A stretch of 64,000 nt of DNA, from the NCBI GenBank assembly GCA_013368315.1, contig JAACJM010000114.1, positions 186,001 through 250,000 on the forward strand, read 5' to 3'. Each line of letters opens with the position of its first letter. Within the stretch, counting starts at the first letter, position 1. Below are positions 36,390-48,037 of this stretch, piece by piece. Under the pieces are notes generated by a model that was given only the letters and a program-made list of their open reading frames with translations, was not told the origin of the DNA and searched no databases. The position numbers and the translations under genes were made by a program. This stretch comes from Tetrapyrgos nigripes. Taxonomy: Eukaryota; Basidiomycota; Agaricomycetes; Agaricales; Campanellaceae.

Positions 36390-38545
36390 TCAGAGTTTCG
36401 CTCCATCTTTGAACTGAGCGGTGCGAAGAGGTTGATCTACGAAAATTTTCGTCAGATAGAAATCTTGGCGGAGAAGTTGTGGACATGACTCACAGATCGA
36501 CTTGTAAAGATTGTCGTCGGGAGTGAGGCCTGCGTGCGAGTGAAGGGCACTGGCGTCAACCATGTCAGGCGTAAGCTCCTTCAATGACTTGGCCCCCAGT
36601 AATCGCATGTTCATCTCAAATTCATCCTAAACATACTTTGTCAGGAAAAAAAAAGCCTACTAGAATTGTAATCACTCACCGCAAAGATTTTGAAGGCCTT
36701 CTCAACACCCTGTTCACCGTAGGCACAGAACGCGTACAGGAACCCTCTACCAACACCGACTGCTGATGCTCCAAGGGCAAGAGCTTTGAGAACGTCTGAC
36801 GCTCGGCGAACTCCACCATCTACGAAGACAGAGAAGTTGGGATTTGGCCAAGGGCCTCGGGTTTTGAGGGCCGCAACAATCTCAACGAGGTTCTCCAAGC
36901 CTGATCTGCTAGTGTCGAGTTGACGACCACCATGGTTACTGAGCACGATTCCTTGCACACCGGCATCAAGAGCTAAGAGCGCGTCTTCTGGAGTTGCGAC
37001 ACCTTTCAGGATGATTGACACTGTGCAAACGATAGATGTCAGTAAAATATCTCAATATAAGGAAAAACAACGTACTCTTCGTGATGCTTCGGAACCATGG
37101 GATGTCATCCCAGCAGAGACTCGGGTCAATGAACGAGCTGATTGCACGAGCAACACCCTCATCCTTCTTTACGTCCATATTTTCCTGGACTTTGGCACCA
37201 GCTCCATCATCAACAAACTTCATCCTCATGTCTTTCTCGCGCCTCCCGAGCTGCGGGGCATCAACGGTTATGAACAAGGCCTAAGTTTTGCTTCGTTATG
37301 CTGTGTTATTGTTCCAATTTGACAAAAGCTTACTTTCACTCCTCTTTTCTCTGCGTGTTGTACGTATTTCTTGGTGATCTGACGGTCACGATTGACGTAG
37401 AGCTGCAAGAAGAGAGGTTGATCGGGTTTGGCCGCGTCGAGGATTTCGTCGAAAGAGCATGAGGCAAGGGTTGGGATCTAGAATTCTGGGTTAGCTTTTG
37501 TAGAAGTGAACAACGGTGGTCCGTACCATTTGAATGACGTTGTGTCTGCCTGCTGCTCGCGTTAGGTTCAGTTCACCATCTGGATGGCCGAGTTTTCCCA
37601 AAGCTGTAGCAGACTATAGGATGAAAAGGTCCAGTCAGACATAGGGCAAAAAGACTGGTGGTTATGTGACTCACGATATAGACAGGAAGGGAAGATTTGT
37701 GCCCCAGGATAGTGGTGGACCAGTCAACGACAGAGACGTTTCGCAGGATGCGTGGTCGAAACCATACTCTGATAGAATTGAAAACGTTCAGGAATCAAGG
37801 GTCTGAGTACAGAAGGAAGCATATACCTCTGGAAAGCAGCACGATTTTCACGAATGGTGATTTCATCGTCAGAAGCTGATGAGTAGTATGCCCAGGCTTT
37901 GGCAGGTAGCACGATTTTAGCGACAGCCTGTCGGGTAGACGTCAGTTTCATGCCAAGTGCTGTCTTTACTCATCGTGCTCTTACCTCAAAGTCATGCAAA
38001 TTCACAATCTCATCGAGGGAGGGTCGGTTATCAAGCAAGACTAGTCTCCTTTTGTCTTCCTCCGTGAGCTGCTTCTCGACTTTGATTACCTGTGCTTGGA
38101 TCTACAGAGCCAATGCTAACTTCTCATCAGATACTTCTCATCATGTGAAAGAACGGGAAAACAATTACTGTTTCTCAAAAGGAAGGTTATCAATGATTGC
38201 GTTTGGCGGATGGATCGGTTCATAAGCTTCCCTGTTCCAAACTGTGAGGAAAGGTAGGAAGAATCAAAAGAAAACGTACGTAGCGTCTTTTCCGGCATAC
38301 TTGAGGATAATTTTGCTTCCTCCAGGATGTTCTGCACAAGAGCTCGTTAGACATAAATGGCATTGACGTTGTGAAAGATGAACTCACCGTCCAGGAAGTC
38401 TGTCACATCGTATACCTTGCCTAAACCAAGACTGAGTTAAAGGAGAATATGCCTGACGAGAAAAAACCTTACCATGCACGATAATCCAACAGTCATTCCT
38501 TGCCGAGTGGCCTGCTATAGCGTCAGTTGAGAGCATCGAAGTCAT
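36390..38545 (-). CDS. Flavocytochrome b2-type L-lactate dehydrogenase / FMN-dependent alpha-hydroxy-acid dehydrogenase
   Basis: Cytochrome b5 domain fused to an FMN TIM-barrel; in yeast Cyb2 it oxidises L-lactate to pyruvate and passes electrons to cytochrome c. The heme domain shows STDAIAGHSARNDCWIIVHG, KVYDVTDFL and EHPGGSKIILKYAGKDAT, with the HPGG heme ligand region split by an intron. The FMN domain shows AKAWAYYSSASDDE, SATALGKLGHPDGE, LFLQLYVNRDR, ALFITVDAPQLGRREKDMR, ILKGVATPEDA (FMN Lys), GIVLSNHGGRQLDTS (catalytic His and Arg), VFVDGGVRRASDVLKALALGA and VGVGRGFLYA. The start ATG at 38545 gives no clear mitochondrial presequence, unlike yeast Cyb2, so location is uncertain. It is divergently transcribed from the lyase-family gene at 39262. 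Confidence 0.92.
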
Positions 38546-39261
38546 GTTAAGGAGGTTGGCGGGTTGAGGACATTCTCCAGAAATTCTGGCGAAGTTAAAT
38601 GAGCGGGATGGGGAGTGTGGTACTCCGAGGCTACTGTCTGGAGTTAGAGACCCCGTCGGTGTTAGCACGGAGTTTTGGGACGGGACATGTTAAGGAAAAT
38701 CTTGTTCGTTACCGGCTCTCCGACTATGCTTGGCACTTCTGCAAGCACTCTTGACAGAAAGAACGTTTGCAAGTGATATTCCTCTAACACCGAGAACCCA
38801 TCAAAACCAAGAGAAGGGACCAGCGACACCGACACGAATGCGATTTCTGATGCGCCCTTGGACATAAACAGAAGGACTACTATCTCGCCGTCGGGGTAGA
38901 TAGAAATGCTGAGCTCTGGAAATTATTGACGAAGGATGATGCAATATCCGTCTTAATATCATGCTTGACGATATCTGACATATATATCGTGTCGATGAGG
39001 AGAACACTGGCGCAGTGGTGTTGGGCAAGCTCGAGTCATCGCTGGGTTATCAATGCAGAGACAGGGAGAGGATTGTGCCTCGGGTCTTGTCGGACATCTC
39101 TCGGACGATTTCGGTCATAACTAACCGGCAGTTCGGATTTCTGTTCTGCACCAACCGTCATCTCTCTTCTGCCTGACCAATGAGCCGGCACATGATAGTC
39201 AAGGATTTAAGCAGATTTCACGACAGCCCTCAGGAAATCTCCCATCGATATCGAAGACTGC
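38546..39261. other. Shared divergent promoter between flavocytochrome b2 and the first lyase-family gene
   Basis: About 715 bases with no gene recognised. It must contain promoters firing in both directions. A TATATAT stretch near 38980 is the only promoter-like word I see. Confidence 0.45.
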
Positions 39262-40703
39262 GATGACGACGCCCTACTACAATGCCCGTCTTGACCCAAA
39301 GAACTTTTTGGAGGGACCTCTCTCGACCGACCCTGCGACTCGTTTGCGTCAGTTCCTAGCTCGCCCAGGAATAACAGTGCGTCTTCGTTTGCTTCTTTGT
39401 GTTCACTAGCTAATCTTTCCATTCGAACAGTTGGCGCCTGGTGTTTTTGACGGCATAAGCGTACGATGCGCGCTCGAGGCAGGTTTCCAATGCTTGTATC
39501 AGAGGTGAGTTCCCAGAGTGGTATCGCACTACCTATGTATTCATTGGTCTCGTCAGTGGCGCTGCAACTACGGCTTCGAAACTTGGCCAACCGGATCTTG
39601 CCATGGCCTCATTGAACGATTTCGTTGACGTGCGTTTGAAAAAGGAAAATGCGACCTTCACTCCCTGACTCCAAGAACAGGCAGCAAGGACGAATTGTAG
39701 TATTGATCCTACTGTGCCCGTCATCGCAGATGCAGACACAGGGTATGTCATCTTGATCAACGGAAGCTTGCGAAACGGTACTCAGTCACTCACTGCAGAT
39801 TCGGAGGACCAAATATGGTTGCACGGACCGTTACACAGTATGCTCGAGCAGGAGTCGCTGGTCTCCATTTGGAAGACCAGGTTCAGACGAAACGTTGTGG
39901 ACATCTAATGGGTAAAGTCCTCGTTTCTACAGAAGAGTTTGCCACTCGAATCCGTGCCGCTGCTATTGCTAGAGACTCCATACCAGGAGGCTCCGATTTT
40001 GTAAGTAGGAATTCTTTTCAAAGATTGCCAAGGTTCTAAAAGATGACTTCAGGTAATTATCGCACGAACAGATGCACTGCTTGGATATTCATTAGAAGAA
40101 GCTATCAGCCGGTTGAAAGCTGCCTCCGATGCAGGTATGCTAGGATACGACCTTGACGTCCCTGCCCAGCTGAAAGTTTGTTTTAGGCGCGGATGTGATG
40201 TTCCTAGAGGGTGTGAGGAGCAAGGAAGAACTGGAAATAACTGTCAAAGCCTTAGCCCCAAAACCTGTGAGCCCCAGCTCTTCTTTTCGGTACCTAGTCA
40301 TCGCTAACATTGACCTAGGTGCTGCTGAACTCTGTGGCTGGCGGGTTTACACCTACATTTTCCGTTCAAGAAGCAGAGGCACTGGGCGTCAAGCTCATCA
40401 GTTGCGTCTTTCAATCATGGTTTTCTTTTTGTTTTACTGAACAGAATGGATAGTCTATCCTCTGATATCCGCTGTGCCCATGATTCATGCTGTACGTTCA
40501 GCGTTGAAGTCTTTGAAGGAGACAGGATCCGACAAAGCTGCTGCTCAAGGAATGGGGCCAAGACAGTTCTTTGAGGTGATGGGTGAGTGGCCATTGAAAA
40601 GCTGCAGACTTCTTCCATCTTAACCTTTGGTTGTCTTCTAGGTCTTGATGCTGCTATAGAATTAGATAATAAAGCCGGGAACTCAGCGTACAAGACAGTC
40701 TAG
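39262..40703 (+). CDS. Isocitrate lyase / PEP mutase superfamily protein, copy 1
   Basis: Mg-dependent (beta/alpha)8 enzyme of the ICL/PEPM superfamily that makes or breaks C-C or C-P bonds in small oxo/hydroxy acids. Candidate activities include oxaloacetate acetylhydrolase or a methylisocitrate lyase-like reaction; the sequence does not decide. About ten exons, all phases consistent, about 310 residues. Motifs: LAPGVFDGISVRCALEAGF, SGAATTASKLGQPDLA, the metal-binding VIADADTGFGGP, GLHLEDQVQTKRCGHLMGK (catalytic KRCGH loop), IPGGSDFVIIARTDA, GADVMFLEGVRSKEEL and PVLLNSVAGGFTP. It starts directly at MTTPYYNARLDPKNFLEG and lacks the 40-residue N-terminal extension of the neighbouring copy. Confidence 0.88.
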
Positions 40704-41661
40704 TCTCTAGGTCTACCTGTGACCAACTTCGTATCAAGTATATCATGTACTCTATTTCTAGGTATAGCGGCAATCCTTCATTGAAGCTCTGACTTCCATA
40801 ACCAAAGAGGGCGCGATATTGTGGCTTGGCTTCAAGGTTGTCCTCTTTCACGTCACTGTATGAAGTGCATACAGGCGACCTCCTGATGGCTTCTCAACCC
40901 ACTCCCGACATCCTCGGCTTGGGAGCTCGTGCCACCGGGGGAACTGCATTATCAGATTACTTCGGTGCTTGAGATGTCGATACCATCTCATGTTTTATGA
41001 AGGTGAGTATGTTGAAAGCACTTTGCCCTCTCTAATCCCGTTCTAAACCCGCAAGTTTTTCACGATCTTTCCCAACACACACTCTCAGTGTCCCACTATG
41101 TTGGTTTCGTCAGACGTTCTCGTTCGTGCGCTGACGTGCGTGTCAAGAACCGAGCAAGACGTACAAGTTTTTGGGCTTGGCTCTGTAGTGTAGCCCCAAC
41201 CAACTTTCACTTGGCGATTTTTCTAGGCGATTCTGCGATGCAGTTACCTGTGGATCCTCTTGTGCCAGAGCTTCTAAGTGGGATACGGAAAAACCACTAC
41301 TTTTTCGATACAGAGAAGTCCATTCAGTCAGGGCGGATAGTCTAATCTAAAAGTCCGATACAAGCAAGTTTCCCTCTGCCACGACTTTGATTGATTCCGC
41401 AGCAGACAAGAAGGATTCTGTAGGAAATCGACGTATTCGCGAGCGGTGTTGGGGTCGGGAACGGGGAAGCCGAGGCATCATTATTACCGCAATTGCGCCA
41501 AACTGGTCTTGTCATTTTGGGAATCCATACAGGCGAAGACTTATAAAAGACCTGTTCCCTTAAGTTTTTCTCCCAACCGGCTTTCGGTCTTCAGAGCTTC
41601 TCGCTTCAACACATCCCCTCTTCACTCTCTCTTATCTCTCACTCTTCTCAACACAACCACA
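40704..41661. other. Intergenic between the tandem lyase paralogues
   Basis: About 960 bases. It holds a 28-codon open frame (40886-40972) and an 85-codon frame (41088-41345), neither with family features; they may be relics of a gene. The last 120 bases are a TATA-containing, CT-rich promoter for copy 2. Confidence 0.45.
41542..41548 (+). promoter_or_regulatory. TATA box of lyase-family copy 2
   Basis: TATAAAA lies 114 bases upstream of the ATG at 41662, followed by a long pyrimidine-rich tract ending in CAACACAACCACAATG. This is the typical layout of a strongly expressed fungal promoter. Confidence 0.6.
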
Positions 41662-43204
41662 ATGTCTCCTGCTCTGGACTACTATACCGTCGTAGAAGAA
41701 GCCAATGCACGGGCTCAGGCTGCTGCCGCCCAGGCTATGATCCCTGAACCCATGTCGGCTCCTCCCGTAGAAGATGTATACTACAACGCCCGACTGGACC
41801 CTAAGAACTTTTTGGAAGGTCCTTTGTCGGATAATCCCGCTACTAGACTTCGTCAGATGCTTGCTCGCCCAGGAATTGTCGTAAGTTTTATCTCAATAAT
41901 GCACTCGCAGAGGCACTCATCACTATTCTTCAGATTGCACCGGGTATTTGTGATGGCATCAGTGCTAGATGTGCACTCGAGGCTGGATTTAATTGTCTCT
42001 ACCAGAGGTGAGGATTTCGACATCTCGAGAAGATAGCACAAAATTGACTCAATAACCTTCACCTTTCTCCACTTCTAATTTGCCAGTGGTGCCGCCACCA
42101 CTGCTTCCAGACTCGGAGGACCCGATTTGGCTATTGCCACTTTGAATGATTTCGTCCAGGTGAGTGCGGTATGGAGACTTCTTTGGCTATGTACTAACGC
42201 TTTCTAGGCTGGTGCCATGGTCTCAAGTCTCAACCCTTCCGTTCCCGTCATCGCTGACGCAGATACTGGGTAAGATAACTTGCTTTCCACTTGAAGCCCC
42301 TTGCTCACACTGTGACCTTTATCAGGTTTGGTGGACCAGCAATGGTCGCGCGTACTGTTCGTCAATACGACAAAGCCGGTATCGCTGCCTTGCATATCGA
42401 GGACCAAGTCCAGACCAAACGTTGCGGGCATTTGATGGGAAAGCAAGTCGTTTCCAGAGACGAATTTTTGCAACGAATTCGTGCGGCTGTCCTTGCTCGT
42501 GATTCGATTCCTGGAGGGTCTGATTTCGTGATCATTGGACGGACTGATTCGGCACAGGTGAGGATCCATTTCTTAAGAGAGTTGGAGCAGACTTGAATAG
42601 TCTTGACCATAGGTGCTTGGAATGGAGGAGGCTTGGATTCGTTTAAAACTGGCAGCGGCTGCAGGAGCTGATGTCTGCTTTATTGAGGGCGTTAAGTCGA
42701 AGGAGCTTCTGGTCGAGACCGTTAACCGACTCGCTCCCACACCCGTATGTTTGTCTCTCTTCGTCTCCTTCCTGCTATTTCTGATGGGCCTGAACGCAGG
42801 TCTTGTGCAATGTCATTAGCGGAGGGCTGACACCTGCCTTCACCAGCTGGGAGGCCGAAGAAATGGGTGCTAAAATCATCAGTAAGTTTTGCATTTCAAT
42901 CCAACTGTGTTGAACTCACATGGCGAATATCATTTCTCGAATCATTCTGCAGTTTTCTCATTGGTGTCATGTGTGGCCATGGTCCACGCGGTACGGGCTG
43001 CAATGCAATCGCTGAAGAAGACCGGAACAGATTTCCAATCTGCGCAAGGCATGGATCCCAAGCAGTTCTTCCAGGTTATGGGTGGGTGGCAGTCGAATTT
43101 AATCTCACTGATAAGCAGGAGCTCACGTGGTTGTATATACAGGTCTGGACGAGGTTGTAGATTTCGACGCTGCCGCCGGTGGAAAGGCATTCCAGCAGAT
43201 TTAA
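41662..43204 (+). CDS. Isocitrate lyase / PEP mutase superfamily protein, copy 2
   Basis: Tandem paralogue of the gene at 39262, with the same motifs: IAPGICDGISARCALEAGF, SGAATTASRLGGPDLA, VIADADTGFGGP, ALHIEDQVQTKRCGHLMGK, IPGGSDFVIIGRTDSAQ, GADVCFIEGVKSKELL and VLCNVISGGLTP. It carries an extra N-terminal segment (MSPALDYYTVVEEANARAQ and AQAMIPEPMSAPP) before the shared VYYNARLDPKNFLEG, and the C terminus is DFDAAAGGKAFQQI. All exons are in phase. The TATA-plus-CT promoter suggests it is the highly expressed copy. The paralogues differ in the variable specificity segment (NSVAGGFTPTFS versus NVISGGLTPAFT), so activities may have diverged. The substrate is not decidable from sequence. Confidence 0.9.
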
Positions 43205-43493
43205 TGTTATTTAGATACTGTACATGTTTTCTCTTGTTTTTTTTTGTATACCAATGGGCCACTTCTAGAGTTATTGTGGGTAAACTAGAATTATTGTGAA
43301 TAAACGTCTTTGTACGATTTCGGACGAATGTTCTGGGTGGGAGGGTTATTTCGGTAATTGTGCCGGGTGATCAAATAAGCAGCCACACCTTCCACTACGC
43401 GCCATCCGTCCACTGTCTTGCTTAGCTCGCCGTTCCACTTGCTGGATACCCCTCTAAATCGCAGCCCCTTCTCCTGCCGCCCATCTTCTAGCA

Positions 43494-45215
43494 ATGGTTC
43501 GAGCAAGTAGCGCGGATGAGGTGAGCAACTCCAAGGGATTCGTCCCGTTTCCGTATTAGCCCCGCCACCCGAGTAATCTTTCTTCATTTCAGTCCCCGGG
43601 CAAGAAGGAATCAACCTTGAGCAAGAAGAAGGCGGTAGAGAAGAAAAAAACAAGCGTAGCAGGGGTCTGGCCATGCAAGATGAACGGTTGCAACAAGCAG
43701 TTTGCCCGGGAAGCTGATTTGAAGAGGCATCAGCGGACAACCAAGGTGCATTCCATGCCCGGGTTGTGAGTGGATATTGTATCTCTCCTCAGTGCAATAT
43801 GCCCTTATGTGTCTCATCTCTTCTCAGTGCTTGTCCGCAATGTGATGCAACCTTTACTCGAGTGAGTAATACTATTGCCTTTTTCATCAGGAGGGGTTCA
43901 TGATTGTGAGTCAGACGGATGCGTTGAGGAGACATCAAAAATCGAGGTGTGTCGCGAGTGATTCAGACCGTAAAACGCGAAACTGAGATTTCAAACAGGC
44001 ACAATGGTGTCATTATCGAGCCGATGGACCAAGACAAGAAAGAGAGTGAAGAAGGTCAATCATCTCGAAGCAGCAGCGAAGCTCCTTCGCCTTCAAAGAA
44101 AGGGAAGGCACCAGCAAAGATATCAGCACTCGCTCAGACTGTCCAGGGAAAACCGGGTGCATCTGGACCTGCCACTGGTCATACAAGTTACTACCGACAA
44201 CATACTGCAAACATGAGTCGTGCGTATCCATACTCTTCTTCATTAACACACCCTCTAATGCGGCTTCTGTGTTTAGCATATGTTCCTACCCGCTTGACAG
44301 CAGCACAGTATGTACCATACCCTTTCGCCACCATCCTTATCTCACTTCCTTTACAAGATGGTCCAATCATCAATGGCCGGATGGACGTCCTCCTCCGCCA
44401 ATGGGCAGCATGGCAGTCTTTTACATCCCACCTTCTGCCCCGACACCGCATCATCCCAGTGATAGCGCGTCTGTGGCGTCGCCACCCCCGGCCTCGGCAT
44501 CATCTTCCCATACACAAGTCTCCTCCCACACTACTGAGGACAATGCCGAACCTTCAGGTTCAGTCTCTAACCGTTCTGCGAGGGCTAGTCCAACGCTCGC
44601 TTCAGGTCCTCCAACTGAAGATAATGGCAGGAAGGGCACACCAGTCCCTGCTCCTCCTCCAGAGCCTCCATCTCTTCCCGAGCCACCTTTTCACAATCGA
44701 CCTAAGAACGAATCTAAGAAGCAATCCCCCCCACCCGAACCACCCGAACAAACAGCTTCACCGGATCCAAGTATAGCTATGTTCACAAAAGTTCTCGGCA
44801 TGGATATCATGCGAAATGGGATACAGCGCGTTCTTGAGACGGCTAAGGCCAGAGATGAAACAGCAGGATCACATTCTCCAGTTGAAGAGGTGAAAGAAAT
44901 GAAAAAGTCTCCAGAATCTCTGGTTGAAGATCGATCAAGACCGCCACTTCAACCATCCATTCCCGAGCATGGATATGGTTCTCCAATGGAGCGTCCTCAG
45001 CCACTGGAACATATGCTGACGGAGGATGGAGAACCGATGTTGAACCCAGGTTTGGCTGTTTCCCACTCAACCTTCTCCATTCAAATTTAATTCGTTCTTG
45101 ATTCTTTGCAGCCGAACTATTAACACAGGTTGACTGCGTCGCCTTTTGCGGTTCCGAGTCGTTATCTGACACTTAGAAATTACAGGAATCTCTCGCCTCT
45201 CCAGAGCCCTCATGA
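43494..45215 (+). CDS. C2H2 zinc-finger protein, probable transcription factor
   Basis: Nuclear DNA-binding protein of roughly 450 residues. A short first exon (MVRASSADE) is followed by a Lys-rich basic stretch (KKESTLSKKKAVEKKKTS). There are two adjacent classical zinc fingers: CKMNGCNKQFAREADLKRHQRTTKVH, and CPQCDATFTRTDALRRHQKSRH spread over three exons. The rest is long, disordered and rich in Ser, Pro and Glu (SSRSSSEAPSPSKKGKAP, PVPAPPPEPPSLPEPP). A short internal intron (GTATGT to TTTACAAG near 44310-44360) is needed to keep frame. The protein ends through two small exons at ESLASPEPS (stop 45213-45215). Two tandem C2H2 fingers plus a low-complexity activation region resemble fungal regulators. 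No specific orthologue is named. Confidence 0.82.
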
Positions 45216-46276
45216 CGGCATCAAGGCGTTGTACATCCTCGTGTGGTCGGCTGTGATCATTGTCGTTCATTTTCCTTGGTCTTTTGTATATGTTGTCTAC
45301 ACTCTTTCACCTCTTTTTCGATTTCATTTGTACTTATCATAGACACTATCTGGGCGCGAAGTTTAGATGCCGTGTTTCGACAAATTCATGATATTTGTTT
45401 CCCTACAAACTTTTCTCTTTTTCTGCCATTCATTTCTGGGTTCTTGAGTGTTTTTTCTTCTTCGGGCCTATATCTCGACCCGTTTATCTCTTCACGCATT
45501 TTCGCCTTTTTACTGCGTTGACGCTTCCGCAACGAGCTGAATCAAAATTCGCCCTACTTTATTGTGAGTCCTTGATATCCTGCCCCAGTTTATACCAGGA
45601 CCTGACGCAGTCAAGTACATAGGGTATTAATTCCCAAAGGCCATTGTACAATATACATAAGGTGATTCGGATCGTCAATTTTGTATCCATTCTTCACAAT
45701 ACCAAACCAAGCCCCCATTTTTTCTCCTACTTTACAAGCCTGCTTTGTCTCTTTCCCATGAAGGAGATCTCGGGACTGGACGATATTGCATTGGACGTGA
45801 GATGACACACCACAACACGACATGGGGCTCGAGCTCAGACAGAACGTCGGCCCCGGATACAGCTCTAGTCGGTTTTGCCCGTTCTATCTAGGATTTGGGC
45901 GCGTCAGGCAAGCTGCTGTCGCTATGCAGAGTGGTGGATGGCGATGGGTGGCGCTAGAGGTCGAGATGGGCCCGCACATCTCTTTTAAATGTGGCAAACT
46001 TCGCGTGGACGATTCGAATAAAATGTAGACGGCCAATTTTTTTTTATCCCAGGGGTCTTGTTAGGACCCTAGACGAGATTGTATTATTATACCTTTTACT
46101 GTACATAACTTTTCTTTCGTCGTGGAGAAGACGTTCTGGGTACATAGAGTAACCTCGAGTTTACTCTGGGTGGGATGATAAGATCGATCCTTATAAGCTT
46201 TTTACGTTTACCTGAGGCCTAACTCTCTTACCTTTACCTCCACCAACTTGACGCGTTTTTTTCCCATCTACTAGAC
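45216..46276. other. Intergenic: 3' flank of the zinc-finger gene and promoter of adenosine kinase
   Basis: About 1.06 kb. Pyrimidine-rich and AT-rich, with no gene recognised. The final 100 bases contain TTATAAGC and a CT-rich tract before the adenosine kinase ATG. Confidence 0.5.
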
Positions 46277-47598
46277 ATGTCGACCTACTCCCTTTTCTGC
46301 ATGGGTAACCCCTTGCTCGACATGCAAGTCAGGGATGGAGAGGCCCTTCTTCAAAAGTACGACCTCAAGGCGAACGATGCTATTCTTGCTGAGGAAAAGC
46401 ACGCTCCGATGTAAGTGAAGATCTGTCCTTTCAGGTAATGATGTATAGTGTATCTGACAAGACCAAACCAGCTACGATGAGCTCGTGAAGAACTACGAAG
46501 TCACCTACGTCGCTGGAGGTGCTTCTCAAAATGCTGCTCGTGGTGCTGCCGTATGTCCTTAGCACGTTTATCCTGTGATCAATTCTAATCATACACCGAC
46601 GATAGTACATCCTTCCCCCGAAATCAGTCGTGTACACTGGATGTGTAGGTGACGATAGTCTCGCCGAACAACTCAAGGCCGCCAACAAACGCGAAGGTTT
46701 GGATGAAGTCTACCAAGTAAAGAAGGGTGAAAAGACCGGTGCTTGTGCGGTTGTTATCACTGGTCATCATCGGTAAGTTGTACTTCTATGGCCCGAATCC
46801 TTTGGCAATAATACTTGCAATGCCAGTTCCCTCGTCACCACCCTCCGAGTGGCCGAAAAATTCGACAAATCCCATCTCTCCAGTCCCGAAGTCGCTCCCT
46901 TAATTGAAGGCGCCAAGGCCTTCTACGTCGAGGGATACTTCTTGACACATGGTACCGAGTCTGCTTTGGAAGTCAGCCAGAAAGCCTCTACGGCCTCGAA
47001 GGTGTGTTGTCAAACTTGACGGCAACTTTTTTAAAATCATCTGAATACATGCGACCAGGTGTTTGCTCTCAACTTTTCCGCTCCCTTCATTCCCCAATTC
47101 TTTGGTACCCAGCTCGGTCAGATCCTATCCCATACCGACATTGTCATCGCCAACGAAGCCGAAGCTGAAGCATGGGCTAATGCTAATGGTCTTTCCAACC
47201 CCACCGATCTCCCTGCCGTGGCTAAAGCTATCGCACTGAAACCCAAATCCAATGCTTCTCGTTCTCGTATCGTCGTCATCACCCATGGCGCCGAGTCGAC
47301 CGTTGTCGTCAATGGCGCGGAGCCTGACGCACCCAAGATCTATCCCGTGCATGCATTGACTGATGATCAAATCGTAGACACCAACGGGGCTGGTGATGCC
47401 TTTGCTGGTGGTTTCATGGGTGCTTGGGTTGCTGGCAAATCTTTGGATGAGTGTGTCGAGGCTGGTCATAAGATGGGTTCTATGTGTGTTCAGCAAGTAC
47501 GTGCTTTTCTGTTCCAAATACCTCCAGACTTATTCTAATGTCAACAAAATTTGCAGGTTGGCCCCCAGTTCAAATGGCCCAAGGTCAACATCCTTTGA
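46277..47598 (+). CDS. ADO1: Adenosine kinase
   Basis: PfkB-family kinase that phosphorylates adenosine to AMP with ATP, keeping the S-adenosylmethionine cycle moving by removing adenosine. Cytosolic. Six exons. N-terminal MSTYSLFCMGNPLLDMQV is the PfkB substrate-side strand. YVAGGASQNAARGAA matches the first PfkB signature. TGCVGDDSLAEQL, GACAVVITGHHRSLVTTL and FYVEGYFLTHG follow. IVIANEAEAEAWAN precedes the catalytic signature DTNGAGDAFAGGFMGAW, which holds the anion-hole GAGD with the base Asp. The last exon encodes VGPQFKWPKVNIL. Length and motif order are normal and no defect is seen. Confidence 0.95.
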
Positions 47599-48037
47599 AG
47601 AAAGCAAACTGTTATTGATGAAGCATAATCTGTAAATTAGTCAAACACACAACGTTCAACCTGTAGCGATATTTTCCCGAGTTACTTTCAACAGTGGCTC
47701 CATTGTCAAGTACTGTACACACTAGAGTTGCATACCAATCACTTTTCATCTCAAACTTTCTTTCGTCTCAGAAGAGGGAGCGGCACAGAGCTAGAAGGAA
47801 AAGGATCCATAATCACAGGTAGTACAACTGGCGAAGCTGTCAACAATGTCAAGGCCTCATAGACTCATATGTACAAACAGATAGTGTAATCTACTTTACT
47901 GTACCACAGTGATTTGAAACGGACCGTATCGCCGGCCCGTTAAAACTAGATGGTGAGCACGTGACATTCGTAAACAATGCACAACAGAAGTCTGTACGTG
48001 ATCGCGTTAGGTGACCATTCGCGTTCATACCTTCATC
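47599..48037. other. Intergenic between adenosine kinase and the FunK1 gene
   Basis: About 440 bases with no gene or clear motif. Confidence 0.45.

Noticed and set aside
41088..41345. 85-codon open frame between the lyase paralogues
   Set aside because: No recognisable domain, no splice-compatible neighbours and odd composition; kept only as a note in the intergenic entry.
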